Shown here: positions 19,101-27,089 of the stretch, in pieces
Layout of the letters: each line of letters starts with the position of its first letter
How positions within the stretch are numbered: position 1 is the first letter of the stretch
NCBI GenBank assembly: GCA_963711375.1
Contig: CAVQDV010000005.1
Span: forward strand, 2,046,001 to 2,110,000
Direction of reading: 5' to 3'
DNA length: 64,000 nt
Source of the DNA: CAVQDV01 sp963711375
Lineage (GTDB): Bacteria; Pseudomonadota; Gammaproteobacteria; Coxiellales; Coxiellaceae
Position numbers and translations under genes: made by a program
Notes under the pieces: model-generated
What the model was told of the DNA's origin: nothing
Database searches by the model: none
What the model saw: the letters and a program-made list of their open reading frames with translations, nothing else

Positions 19101-19876
19101 TGGGCATCTGTAATTGCTTGTTTTGCTGAACGGATGACGCTTTTGTTGGATTCGAATGTGGCGCTGGTTTCTGCCCGGATGAGCTTAGTGATGATTTCAT
19201 CTGGTACGTGCTTTAAGCGATTGTTAATTTTGTTTATGTTAGCGAGCTTGGTTTCAAATTCCATTATTCGGCCTGGCGGAATCGAGTTTTTACAAATCGA
19301 AATTATTTTTTCCTGTAGTAGTTTGAGTGGCGCATCTCCTGTTGAAAAGTTTTCAATTGCTTTTGAATAGAAGGCGAGCGTGGCCTTTTCGTTTTTTCCT
19401 GTGTCATTCATGGCTTCTGTAAATGATTCTATGGATTTTTGGGTGGCGGAGCTTTTCGTAGCTTTATGAGCTTCATCACAATAAGCTTTTATTTCAAAAA
19501 GTCGCAAGGCATCGCGAGCGTCATTGTCTAACTTTAAAGATGTGTTTCTTTTTGCATCGAAAAATGCGGAGCTTCCAAAAATGTTTTCCTGGGTTTTATT
19601 TTGCAAGTGTAGTAGAGAAAATGCCTTTTCCTTTGCCTTTAAAAGCCCTCGATCAGGGTTTTTGACATTGAAGGTTTTGTTGGCTTCGTAGAGATCGAAT
19701 AGAGTTTTTGCAAGGATAAGATGTTTAGTGAGGTCATCCTGAGTTTTCGCTAAAATAGATTCAATAAGATTTTTTGAATCTAGATATCTTTCGTCGGAAA
19801 AAAAACTTTGAAAAGCTGTATAATATTTTTCAAAATCTCTAGAATTATTTTGTCCTTCGGAACTGATTTCACGCAT
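16139..19876 (-). CDS. 1245-aa protein with RhoGEF (DH)-like domain, putative effector
   Basis: First gene of the giant-gene run. Helical N-terminal half; TTTNTGLELFAEKITLEL and CKERF...ANRYVHRITKP (about residues 600-680) align with the 1299-aa paralogue; long coiled coil about 760-820. The region about 1000-1190 reads as a Dbl-homology domain: CR1 ELLKTEKSFCKDL (about 1006) and CR3 FQRAPRYVLLLQDI (about 1141), with intervening helices of the usual total length (about 185 aa). This copy is closer to the eukaryotic consensus than the 1299-aa one. AGGAAGGG precedes ATG 19876, and a tandem CTTAA box lies 130 nt upstream. Inference: a type IV effector acting on host Rho GTPases. An unrelated helical bundle with chance similarity cannot be excluded by eye. 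Confidence 0.78.
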   Translation of the reverse strand: MREISSEGQNNSRDFEKYYTAFQSFFSDERYLDSKNLIESILAKTQDDLTKHLILAKTLFDLYEANKTFNVKNPDRGLLKAKEKAFSLLHLQNKTQENIFGSSAFFDAKRNTSLKLDNDARDALRLFEIKAYCDEAHKATKSSATQKSIESFTEAMNDTGKNEKATLAFYSKAIENFSTGDAPLKLLQEKIISICKNSIPPGRIMEFETKLANINKINNRLKHVPDEIITKLIRAETSATFESNKSVIRSAKQAITDAQDDIKASSPEKLAEIVKNLRETRRRHVSRFTRNNVAPTSLMETIETLALPYVSSSKFNAEQIKTFVAIFEHIPFSSQFWLPAYENIINNFGQLNSADKLKVIRTSVLREQKRSVADPRIMDLIVRAQMTPGTAEAKELQIEITKHNSHIKQYFHQEENLAVRELKIPEQDKNAIGARYNLSTTKDLFALNLEKAQKAKHEISELMEFGLRNKFDEKNIPDTLEGRRLRLEELLKPLAFDDDRKVLDHLVERGKEAIILEKKRNTIAKLPESELFYNTLLRGIITILLAARVIASGDVARRHQSSHVASVAVSFLGEILSAPVISGLLNKTANVIEFAGQYHVERTSDILNDLTTTNTGLELFAEKITLELTDLMGTDLAQYESESVEKIAHHCKERFKSLFAEFPEKAEEKNLDVVANRYVHRITKPTSSKNSLAAIFKKIYAFFASPLIKKAGAPDKTPVSIPDLLGKIRPKKEKTPPNKNTVSQSYNGNEPSPPRLLVAKDKDEQVHIEDLLEIIVVLQKKIKDLELNASKQAERIRDLEETTLEQEKQIRALELKLGPKSETKIIENATLKDETLIIPLVIKADKEITRLKKHVATLTETVLRLGKELTKKDLAEVELLESIPDDKMISPINTLSTPGSSDPFEATPLKSLGIYANSNGIKTPFVQKTLQKNGEERKSALRDKRIKLECRDIVDGVFLNMQTARNDLTPFKLGEQEQDLLEKTPFALANVKPEDLEKDPDYIPRFKELLKTEKSFCKDLNHLCSVFVGNQNELKPLLGDENFQAIQERIYLIMEIAENPFAGLKPETLSAKNFHEILQKFDKIFSNDQFISRIAESITICQDYILLSHLLSKGNAEHIFTKSQMDGKPTGKNASALLSTLFQRAPRYVLLLQDIKKGCLENTELQALADKNLRIAQTYTELFNRLQTDIPSDKAESKLSRNNCSLMWRIRKSVVTSIKEINGCHDASEQKAKRGPSRAVAKLDF

Positions 19877-20005
19877 CTGCCCTTCCTATTTTTTAAATCA
19901 TTTTAAAATAATTGAAATTGTATCACGATTTATTTTTGAAAAACAAAAATCCTCGGGATTTTTTGAAATAAATTTAAAAATTAGATTCTTCTTTGAACAG
20001 AAATA

Positions 20006-20021
20006 TTAAGGTTTTCTTAAG
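20006..20021 (-). promoter_or_regulatory. PmrA-type tandem box (CTTAA-N6-CTTAA)
   Basis: Minus-strand CTTAAGAAAACCTTAA followed by TATT: two perfect CTTAA half-sites with 6-nt spacing, on the sense strand of the 1245-aa gene. A -10-like TCTAAT lies at 19980-19985, placing the second half-site over the -35 position, as in PmrA-activated promoters. The rest of the 294-nt gap (19877-20170) is AT-rich leader with no ORF. Confidence 0.55.
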
Positions 20022-20170
20022 ATAGGTAAAAAAATAATCAGGTTTCGGAATATGATAAGGTTTTCAGAATTCTCTAGGGCAACTTTTAAATGATTTAAAT
20101 TTTCAATGAAAATGAATTGTAATAATTTTTCAATTCAATTTAGGAGATGCGTAAGGTACTCGAATTTCTT

Positions 20171-20626
20171 TTAAAGGCTGGCCTTGGGATGATCAGGAGT
20201 CAGTAATTTGATTTCAACAATTGCACCAAGCGCCGCGGCGGCCCTCTTTAGACTTTTTAAGGTAATATTTTTGCCCAATTCGATTTGTTGATAGCTCTGA
20301 TAGCTCACTCCCATAGATCGTGCAACTTGAGCCTGCGTGCGATGCCGTCTTTTTCTTAGCTTATGTAATAATACAGGAACGGCAACTTCAGGGCTAACGG
20401 CGATGGGTATTTCACCCTTATGGCAGCTGCTGGGTTCCGGTATATCCAATTCATCTTGGGCCATATCCAGGAGTAAAATATCTAACACTTCGCGAGCATT
20501 AAAAAGTGCTTCTTCAAAAGTATCGCCTTCTGAAAACACATTATCCAAATCTCTAAATGTGACAACAAAGCCACCACCATCTGGAGAAATGTTGGCAGCA
20601 TAGACTAGAGATAATTCGTTTTTCAT
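20171..20626 (-). CDS. hicB: HicB-family antitoxin with XRE helix-turn-helix
   Basis: Antitoxin of the HicAB type II family, 151 aa. The N-terminal HicB fold (LVYAANISPDGGGFVVTFRDLDNVFSEGDTFEEAL) is a degenerate RNase-H-like domain that neutralises HicA. The C-terminal XRE HTH (RTQAQVARSMGVSYQSYQQIE) binds the operon promoter. ATG 20626 is chosen (GAGGTG just upstream); GTG 20638 would add four residues. The partner toxin is not intact: only a C-terminal relic precedes it. It may persist as an orphan regulator. Confidence 0.85.
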   Translation of the reverse strand: MKNELSLVYAANISPDGGGFVVTFRDLDNVFSEGDTFEEALFNAREVLDILLLDMAQDELDIPEPSSCHKGEIPIAVSPEVAVPVLLHKLRKRRHRTQAQVARSMGVSYQSYQQIELGKNITLKSLKRAAAALGAIVEIKLLTPDHPKASL

Positions 20627-20634
20627 AATGCACC

Positions 20635-20718
20635 TCACAATCTTAGTTTGACGCCTGTGGTTTTTTCAATATTATGCAAGGTCCCGGGCCTGGAACTTAC
20701 GCCTAAACTGTAGCATCT
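20635..20718 (-). pseudogene. hicA: Possible hicA C-terminal relic
   Basis: Immediately upstream of hicB an in-frame stretch ends with RPGTLHNIEKTTGVKLRL and TGA 20635-20637, overlapping the hicB GTG/SD region as a real hicA would. The motif PGTL..IEK..GVK resembles the HicA C-terminus, but the catalytic His region is absent and a stop cuts the frame upstream. The remainder of the gap to carA (to 20995) holds the repeat copy at 20900-20919 and the carA promoter region. Confidence 0.35.
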
Positions 20719-20899
20719 ATCCGAGATTTATACAAGTTATAACTTGTCATGGGATTTTGAAAAAAAATTCTCTCTTTAACTGAGAAAAATAATGATTAAC
20801 TTAATTTCTAGCATTTTCAATATTCGGGAAAATTGTTAACAGCACTGGATTGAGTGGGTGTTGCTACAAAAGTTGAGAATTTCCAGGTGGATCAATCTT

Positions 20900-20919
20900 C
20901 CCCTTGGGCGGCAGCGGTG
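20900..20919. repeat. Dispersed repeat copy (CCCCTTGGGCG...)
   Basis: CCCCTTGGGCGGCAGCGGTG is 19/20 identical to 46867-46886 in the hisS-yfgM spacer. Both are preceded by a TTGCTACAAAA-like stretch (20869 and 46827), so a longer composite repeat is shared between the two loci. Confidence 0.6.
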
Positions 20920-20995
20920 TGTTTATTATATTGATGGCATTTATTAAAAAAACAGTTGCGCGAAAGCTAACATTGCCGTAATCTACGCCCTCAGT

Positions 20996-22144
20996 ATGAC
21001 TGTACTGAACACGCTACAAAATCGACGACCCGCAATCTTGGCTTTAGCTGATGGCACTGTCTTTCAAGGGCTTTCCATCGGATTTGAGGGCCAAACGATT
21101 GGCGAAGTCGTATTTAATACCGCCATCACCGGCTATCAAGAAATTCTTACGGACCCCTCTTATTGCGAACAAATCGTTACCCTTACCTATCCGCATATTG
21201 GAAATGTAGGCACCAATCGCCAAGACCAAGAATCCGATCGCGTGTGGGCCGCCGGCTTAATCATTCGCGAATTATCTCCTCTTGTCAGCAATTGGCGTGC
21301 CAGCCAATCACTTCCTGAATATTTGCTATCTAATAAGATAGTGGCAATTGCAGATATTGATACTCGCCAGCTCACGCGCAAATTGCGCGATCAGGGCGCT
21401 ATGTCGGGTTGCATCATGGCGGGGGAAGTTGATGTGGCAAAAGCGATTGCCGCGGCGCGAGATTTTGAAGGCCTCAATGGAAAAGATTTAGCGATTCGCG
21501 TTACGACCAAAAATGCTTACTCCTGGACGCAAGGTACTACTGATCTTGAATTTCCGAAGAAAAAAGAACCCATAAATGGCACGGTGGTGGTTTATGATTA
21601 CGGTGTTAAGCAGCAAATTTTACGCTTATTAGTGGATCAAGGTTTTAAAGTTCGAGTGGTTCCAGCCAAAACTTCTGTTGAAGATGTCTTGGCCTTAAAA
21701 CCGCTTGGAATATTATTAGCGAATGGTCCCGGTGATCCAGCTGCCTGTCATTATGCTATTAGCAATATTCAGCAGCTTATTCCGCATAATATTCCCATCC
21801 TTGGAATTTGCTTAGGCTTTCAGTTGCTCGCCTTAGCATTAGGCGCGAAAACCTTCAAAATGAAATTTGGTCATCATGGGGCGAATCATCCGGTTAAAGA
21901 TCTTATTCGGAATCGAGTAATGATCACCAGCCAAAATCACGGATTTTCTGTGGATCCCGAAACGATGCCAGAAGATTTAGTCGTAACGCATATTTCTTTA
22001 TTTGATGGCACGCTGCAAGGATTTCAGCATAAAACCAAGCCTATTGTGGCGTTTCAAGGTCATCCCGAAGCGAGCCCAGGGCCACATGATATTGTTGGAT
22101 TATTTGCGGAGTTTGTCGACCAATGCCAAAAAGAACGGATTTAA
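20996..22144 (+). CDS. carA: Carbamoyl-phosphate synthase small subunit
   Basis: Glutaminase subunit (382 aa) that supplies ammonia to CarB for carbamoyl phosphate, the precursor of pyrimidines and arginine. The N-terminal CPSase small domain starts at ALADGTVFQGLSIG. The class I amidotransferase domain has LANGPGDP, the nucleophile Cys in GICLGFQLLALALG (His is more usual where Phe stands in GFQ) and the catalytic His/Glu in FQGHPEASPGP. It overlaps carB by 22 nt. No clear SD precedes ATG 20996, so a very short leader is possible. Confidence 0.95.
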   Translation: MTVLNTLQNRRPAILALADGTVFQGLSIGFEGQTIGEVVFNTAITGYQEILTDPSYCEQIVTLTYPHIGNVGTNRQDQESDRVWAAGLIIRELSPLVSNWRASQSLPEYLLSNKIVAIADIDTRQLTRKLRDQGAMSGCIMAGEVDVAKAIAAARDFEGLNGKDLAIRVTTKNAYSWTQGTTDLEFPKKKEPINGTVVVYDYGVKQQILRLLVDQGFKVRVVPAKTSVEDVLALKPLGILLANGPGDPAACHYAISNIQQLIPHNIPILGICLGFQLLALALGAKTFKMKFGHHGANHPVKDLIRNRVMITSQNHGFSVDPETMPEDLVVTHISLFDGTLQGFQHKTKPIVAFQGHPEASPGPHDIVGLFAEFVDQCQKERI

Positions 22145-25100
22145 AATCGATTTTAATTATTGGCGCTGGCCCCATCGTCATTGGACAGGCCTGCGAATTT
22201 GATTATTCAGGAACACAGGCTTGCCGTGCCTTACGTGAAGTAGGTTATCGCGTTATTTTAATTAATTCGAATCCGGCGACGATAATGACAGATCCGGAAT
22301 TAGCCGATGCCACCTATATCGAACCTATTCATTGGTCATGTCGTTGAAAAAATCATCGAAAAAGAAAGGCCCGACGCTTTATTGCCAACGATGGGTGGTC
22401 AAACCGCTTTAAATTGTGCGCTGGATTTAGTGCGTCACGGTGTGCTCCAAAAATATAATGTGGAACTCATTGGTGCTTCTCGAGAAGCGATCGATAAAGC
22501 CGAAGATCGCGAATTATTTCGCGAAGCCATGACCAAAATTGGCTTAGAAACGCCTCGCTCTGGTTTAGCGCATACCATGGAAGAGGCTTGGGAAATTTTA
22601 GAAAAAGTCGGTTTTCCTGCGGTAATTCGACCCTCTTTTACGATGGGCGGAACGGGCGGCGGTATCGCTTATAATCGCGAAGAATTTTTAGAAATTTGTA
22701 CACGGGGTTTAGATTTATCTCCCACTTCCGAATTATTAATTGATGAATCCATCATCGGCTGGAAGGAATACGAGCTTGAAGTGGTTCGTGATAAAAATGA
22801 TAATTGTATTATTGTTTGTTCCATTGAGAATTTTGATCCGATGGGAATTCATACGGGTGATTCGATTACCGTCGCGCCTGCACAAACTTTAACAGATAAA
22901 GAATATCAGCGTCATGCGTGATGCCTCCATCGCTATTTTGCGAGAAATTGGCGTAGAAACTGGCGGTTCGAATGTGCAATTTGCGTGTCAATCCTCAAGA
23001 TGGCCGCATGATGGTGATCGAAATGAATCCTCGCGTTTCACGCTCTTCAGCGCTCGCCTCAAAAGCCACGGGTTTTCCCATTGCAAAAGTCGCGGCAAAA
23101 TTAGCGGTAGGCTATACCTTAGATGAATTAAAAAATGAAATTACGGGCGGAAAAACACCGGCTTCCTTTGAGCCCAGCATTGATTATGTGGTGACAAAAA
23201 TCCCGCGCTTTAATTTCGAAAAATTTCCGCAAACCAATCCACATTTAACCACGCAGATGAAATCCGTGGGAGAAGTGATGGCCATTGGTCGTAATTTCCA
23301 AGAATCTTTGCAGAAAGCGATGCGTGGTTTGGAAGTGGGCTCCTTTGGTTTTGAGCCGCGAATTAATGTCGAAGACGAAAATTTTAATTTAGAGCAGGCC
23401 AAGGATTTAATTCACAGCGAGCTCACGATTGCTGGGGCTTATCGTCTTTGGTATATCGCCGATGCATTTCGTTTTAATTTTTCTGTGGAAGAAGTTCATA
23501 AGCTGACTCGCATTGATCCCTGGTATTTGGTGCAAATTAAAGAAATTGTTGATCTCGAGAAAGAGCTTAAAACAGCCAAATATTCCGATTTATCTGCGCC
23601 AGAATTATTTTTCTTAAAGCGAAAAGGTTTTTCGGATCATCGTTTGTCGGAATTGCTTCGCATTAGCGAAAAAGAATTCCGCGATTATCGTTTAAAAAAT
23701 AATATTCGTCCCGTTTACAAACGCGTGGATACTTGCAGCGCTGAATTTTCGACCGAAACAGCCTATTTATATTCCACTTATGATCAAGAAAATGAATGCT
23801 TTCCCTCAGAAAAGAAAAAAATAATGGTTTTAGGCGGCGGCCCGAATCGAATTGGGCAGGGTATCGAATTTGATTATTGCTGTGTGCATGCCGCGCAGGC
23901 CATCCGTGAATCGGGCTATGAAACCATCATGGTGAATTGTAATCCCGAAACCATTTCGACGGACTATGATATTTCAGATCGTTTGTATTTCGAGCCTTTA
24001 ACGCTCGAGGATTTATTAGCGATAGTAGAAATTGAGAAACCGATGGGTGTTATTGTGCAATATGGCGGTCAAACGCCCTTGAAATTAGCGCGTGTTTTAG
24101 AAGCGAATGGCGTGCCGATTATCGGAACTTCTCCGGATGCCATCGACCGAGCGGAAGACCGTGAACGTTTTCAGCGCATTGTTCATAAACTCGATTTATT
24201 GCAACCACCCAATGGCACGGTGCGAAGTGTTGAAGAAGGCATTCGTTTGGCTCGAGTTTTTGCGTATCCTTTAATTGTGCGCCCTTCTTATGTACTGGGA
24301 GGTCGGGCCATGCAAGTGGTTTATAATGAGCAGGAATTAACCCGATATATGCGCGAGCACGCGGTGGTTTCTGCGGATTCGCCTTTATTATTAGATCATT
24401 TTTTAGATGAAGCCATAGAGGTGGATGTCGATGCGGTTTGCGATGGTGAAAACGTTTTAATCGGCGGAATTTTAGAACATATTGAACAAGCGGGTGTACA
24501 CTCCGGTGACTCGGCTTGCACTTTCCCGCCCCACAGTTTAGATCCAGAAGTTCAGCATCAATTGCGCGAGCAAATTACCAAATTAGCCTTGGAATTAAAT
24601 GTGGTGGGTTTGATCAATGCACAATTTGCCCTGCAAAATGGCGATATTTATATTTTAGAAGTAAATCCTCGTGCGTCGAGAACGGTACCTTTTATTGCAA
24701 AAGCTTCAGGTATGCCTCTGGCAAAAATTGCCGCGCGCTGCATGATAGGCCAGTCTCTTAAGCAACAAGGCTTTCTCACCGAAAAAATTCCCGATTATTT
24801 TACCGTGAAAATTCCCGTTTTTCCCTTTGCAAAATTTCCGGGTGTGGATCCTATTTTAGGGCCTGAAATGCGCTCGACGGGCGAGGTGATGGGAATTGCC
24901 AATTCTTTCGGGCAAGCATTTGCGAAAGGAAAATTAAGTGCTGGTGAAGCGCTTCCGAAATCGGGCATCGCTTTTGTGAGTGTGCGAGATGCCGACAAAG
25001 CTAAGGTGGCGGATTTGGCTCGTGAACTCGTGCGCTTAGGGTTTAGCCTTGTGGCAACGACAGGCACGGCGCGTGTTTTTGAGAAAGCGGGAATTAAATA

Positions 25101-25383
25101 TCGCGTGGTGAATAAGGTAACAGAAGGGCGCCCGCACGTGGTTGATATGATCAAAAATAATGAGATTAAATTCATTGTGAATACCACGGAAGGTCAGCAG
25201 GCCATTGCGGATTCGTATGAGATTCGTCGCAGTGCCATTTCCAATAATGTTTGCTACACTACCACGCTTGCTGGTGGCTTTGCGGCAGTTTTAGCGCTAA
25301 GCTGCGAGGTTTCTAGTGAGGTGAATCGTTTACAAGATTTGCTGAAGCATGCACCAAAAACGGTAATTGAGGTAGGACAATGA
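22123..25383 (+). pseudogene. carB: Carbamoyl-phosphate synthase large subunit, three +1 frame disruptions
   Basis: Near-complete CarB (about 1085 residues if joined), which makes carbamoyl phosphate from bicarbonate, ATP and CarA-derived ammonia. The protein runs MPKRTDLKSILIIGAGPIVIGQ, both ATP-grasp halves (LGGGPNRIGQGIEFDYC opens the second) and the C-terminal MGS-like allosteric domain (SVRDADKAKVADLARELVRL). The frame is broken three times, each by one extra base: near 22339 (HWS|VVEK), 22913 (YQR|MRDA) and 22986 (QFA|VNPQ). After the third, the frame is back to the original and 799 residues follow intact. All coding segments remain well conserved, so very recent decay, sequencing error or recoding are all possible. 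It overlaps greA by 4 nt. Confidence 0.9.
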
Positions 25384-25856
25384 CAAGTGTTCCAATGACG
25401 GCCCAAGGCGCCGAGAAATTACGTGAAGAATTAGAGCGTCTTAAAAATAAAGAACGCCCCAGAATTATTAATGCCATTTCTGAAGCGCGTGCGCATGGCG
25501 ATTTAAAAGAAAATGCTGAATATCATGCGGCAAAAGAGCAGCAAAGTTTTGTTGAGGGCCGCATTCGTGAAGTGGAGGCAAAATTGTCTCATGCTCAAAT
25601 TATCGATGTCACGAAAATCAATAATGCTGGCCGTGTGGTTTTCGGGGCTACCGTGAAATTACTCAATGTTGCTACCGATGCCGAAGTCATGTATCAAATT
25701 GTCGGCGAAGATGAGGCTGATCTTAAACTTCAAAAAATTTCTGTCACTTCACCCATTGCGAGAGCGATGATCGGCAAATCTGCTGATGATGAAATTACCG
25801 TAAAAACTCCTCAAGGGGATGTTAATTACGAGATAATTTCTGTCGAATATCTTTGA
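25380..25856 (+). CDS. greA: Transcription elongation factor GreA
   Basis: A 158-residue GreA that stimulates RNA polymerase to cleave backtracked transcripts. The N-terminal coiled coil carries the signature LREELERLKNKERPRIINAISEARAHGDLKENAEYHAAKEQQ with the functional D/E tip; the C-terminal FKBP-like domain follows (VVFGATVKLLN...YQIVGEDEADL...ISVTSPIARAMIGK). ATG 25380 overlaps the carB TGA (ATGA), so expression is coupled to carAB, an order known from Coxiella and relatives. Confidence 0.96.
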   Translation: MTSVPMTAQGAEKLREELERLKNKERPRIINAISEARAHGDLKENAEYHAAKEQQSFVEGRIREVEAKLSHAQIIDVTKINNAGRVVFGATVKLLNVATDAEVMYQIVGEDEADLKLQKISVTSPIARAMIGKSADDEITVKTPQGDVNYEIISVEYL

Positions 25857-25870
25857 AGTGGGTTTCCCTA

Positions 25871-26054
25871 TTAGGATTTTGATCTGGCTTGGTCTTTCAA
25901 GACCGCGCACTAGCACATCCATGTGGCGCTTCGTCTTCGGCCCGTCCAGGGCCTAAACGATCTTGAAAGCTCCCCTGCCAGCCTCTGCGAATTCACAGCC
26001 TAGCCAAAATAAGCTATGAATTTTGCCCTAGACCAAGCCAGATCAAAATCCTAA
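25871..26054. repeat. 184-bp element bounded by perfect 25-bp inverted repeats
   Basis: Arm 25871-25895 is an exact reverse complement of 26030-26054 (both contain GATCTGGCTTGGTCT or its complement). Inside lie a second pair (CTTTCAAGACCG near 25894 with CGATCTTGAAAG near 25938, 11/12) and an AATTCAYAGC hairpin (25990-26022). A long stem with inner hairpins can form in RNA. It starts 14 nt after the greA stop. It could be a MITE-like element, a structured RNA or an elaborate terminator; no poly-T tract follows. Confidence 0.7.
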
Positions 26055-26086
26055 GCGGGAACGGGTGGTGGGGGTCGGGGAGCTTG

Positions 26087-26533
26087 CTACATGTCGTTTG
26101 CGCACACTATGTAATTTGGTGCTTGTTTTTCTAGGTGGCAGTCCCAGTTTTCTTGTGGGGTTTTTAAGCTTAGTGTGAAGTGCTCTCCATTCGGAGCTTG
26201 TAAATGTGCTTGAATCACAGAAAATAATGTCGTGCCATCATTGTCGCGCTCTTGAGTAATTTTGATATTTCTTATTGGTAGATTCTGATTTTTTTGGAAG
26301 CAGGGGGATTCTTTTTTGCTGGTCCAGTACCAGCCGCTGGGTTTCATATTGCCTATGAAATCAGCGGGGATTATTGCATTTTTTGAAATTTTAAATTGTT
26401 CTGATTTTTTTTCGCAAGCCTTCGCTTGGCTTGCTCTCTCGATATCCTGAATACTGGGGACTGTAAAAAGTGGCCAGGCTATTGCAATTTTTGAAATAAA
26501 TAAAAGCAAAAAAAATATCGTCGTTCGATACAT
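26087..26533 (-). CDS. Small secreted protein of unknown function
   Basis: A 148-residue protein with a clear signal peptide (residues 1-19, FFLLLFISKIAIA-W). The mature part has four Cys (KACEKKS, SPCFQK, WDCHLEK, IVCAND), likely two disulfides, and a beta-rich pattern (IRNIKITQERDNDGTTLFSVIQAHLQ). No family is recognised. Its SD lies inside a 6-bp hairpin (26541-26557), suggesting translational control. It is divergent from the TumE gene. Confidence 0.7.
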   Translation of the reverse strand: MYRTTIFFLLLFISKIAIAWPLFTVPSIQDIERASQAKACEKKSEQFKISKNAIIPADFIGNMKPSGWYWTSKKESPCFQKNQNLPIRNIKITQERDNDGTTLFSVIQAHLQAPNGEHFTLSLKTPQENWDCHLEKQAPNYIVCANDM

Positions 26534-26540
26534 AAATAAA

Positions 26541-26557
26541 CTCCTTAAGTTAAGGAG
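26541..26557 (-). promoter_or_regulatory. SD-sequestering hairpin
   Basis: Minus-strand CTCCTT-AACTT-AAGGAG: the SD AAGGAG, 7 nt before ATG 26533, pairs perfectly with CTCCTT across a 5-nt loop. It could act as a simple RNA thermometer or gate for translation of the secreted protein. Confidence 0.45.
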
Positions 26558-26702
26558 GATAAGTAAACCACAAAAAAAATTAAAACATCATCGGGTTTAT
26601 AAAGATAATCAATGGATTGGAAAAAAATACGATAATTGAAAAAAATAAAATTGAGAATATTCTATCTAGAGACTATTGCAAACATATCAGGAGGTGATAT
26701 AA

Positions 26703-27089
26703 TTGGATATAACTTATAAAAAAGATAGGACTTTAGAGTATCTGCTTGATTTAAATGGACTTCAGTGCGTTGTCGACGAAGTATTTGGTCTTTGGGTTAA
26801 GTTTGAAGCTTGGGTAGTGCCCTTGGAAAATAGGGTGAATGGTGTTCGATATTCTCTGAGTTTGCATGATAAATATAACCGGAGAATTTTGGGTTTTGAT
26901 AATGCTCATGTGATTGAGTACGACGGAAAACGATATATTCCTGCAAAACGTACATTTGATCACTGCCATTTTGATGAAAAGGATCGGGGGCAGCCATATT
27001 ATTATGAAAGTGCCGCTAAGTTATTGGAAGACTTTTGGAAGGAGGTCGATAAAAAAACAAAACTATATAATGGAGAAAAAAATGAGTAA
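26703..27089 (+). CDS. tumE: TumE-family (DUF6516) toxin
   Basis: A 128-residue toxin of the TumE/DUF6516 family. Family landmarks: RYSLSLHDKYNRRILGFDNAHVIEYDGKRY in the centre, the HCHFDE histidine segment and YYYESAAKLLEDFWKEVDK at the C-terminus. The start is TTG 26703, justified by an excellent AGGAGGTGA just upstream and no alternative ATG. It overlaps the HTH antitoxin by 8 nt (ATGAGTAA). Family members act with an HTH antitoxin; the cellular target here is not readable from sequence. Confidence 0.85.
   Translation: MDITYKKDRTLEYLLDLNGLQCVVDEVFGLWVKFEAWVVPLENRVNGVRYSLSLHDKYNRRILGFDNAHVIEYDGKRYIPAKRTFDHCHFDEKDRGQPYYYESAAKLLEDFWKEVDKKTKLYNGEKNE

Noticed and set aside
22914..23126. Separate small gene starting MRDASIAILREIG
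   Set aside because: It is the carB segment between the second and third frame disruptions, not an independent gene.
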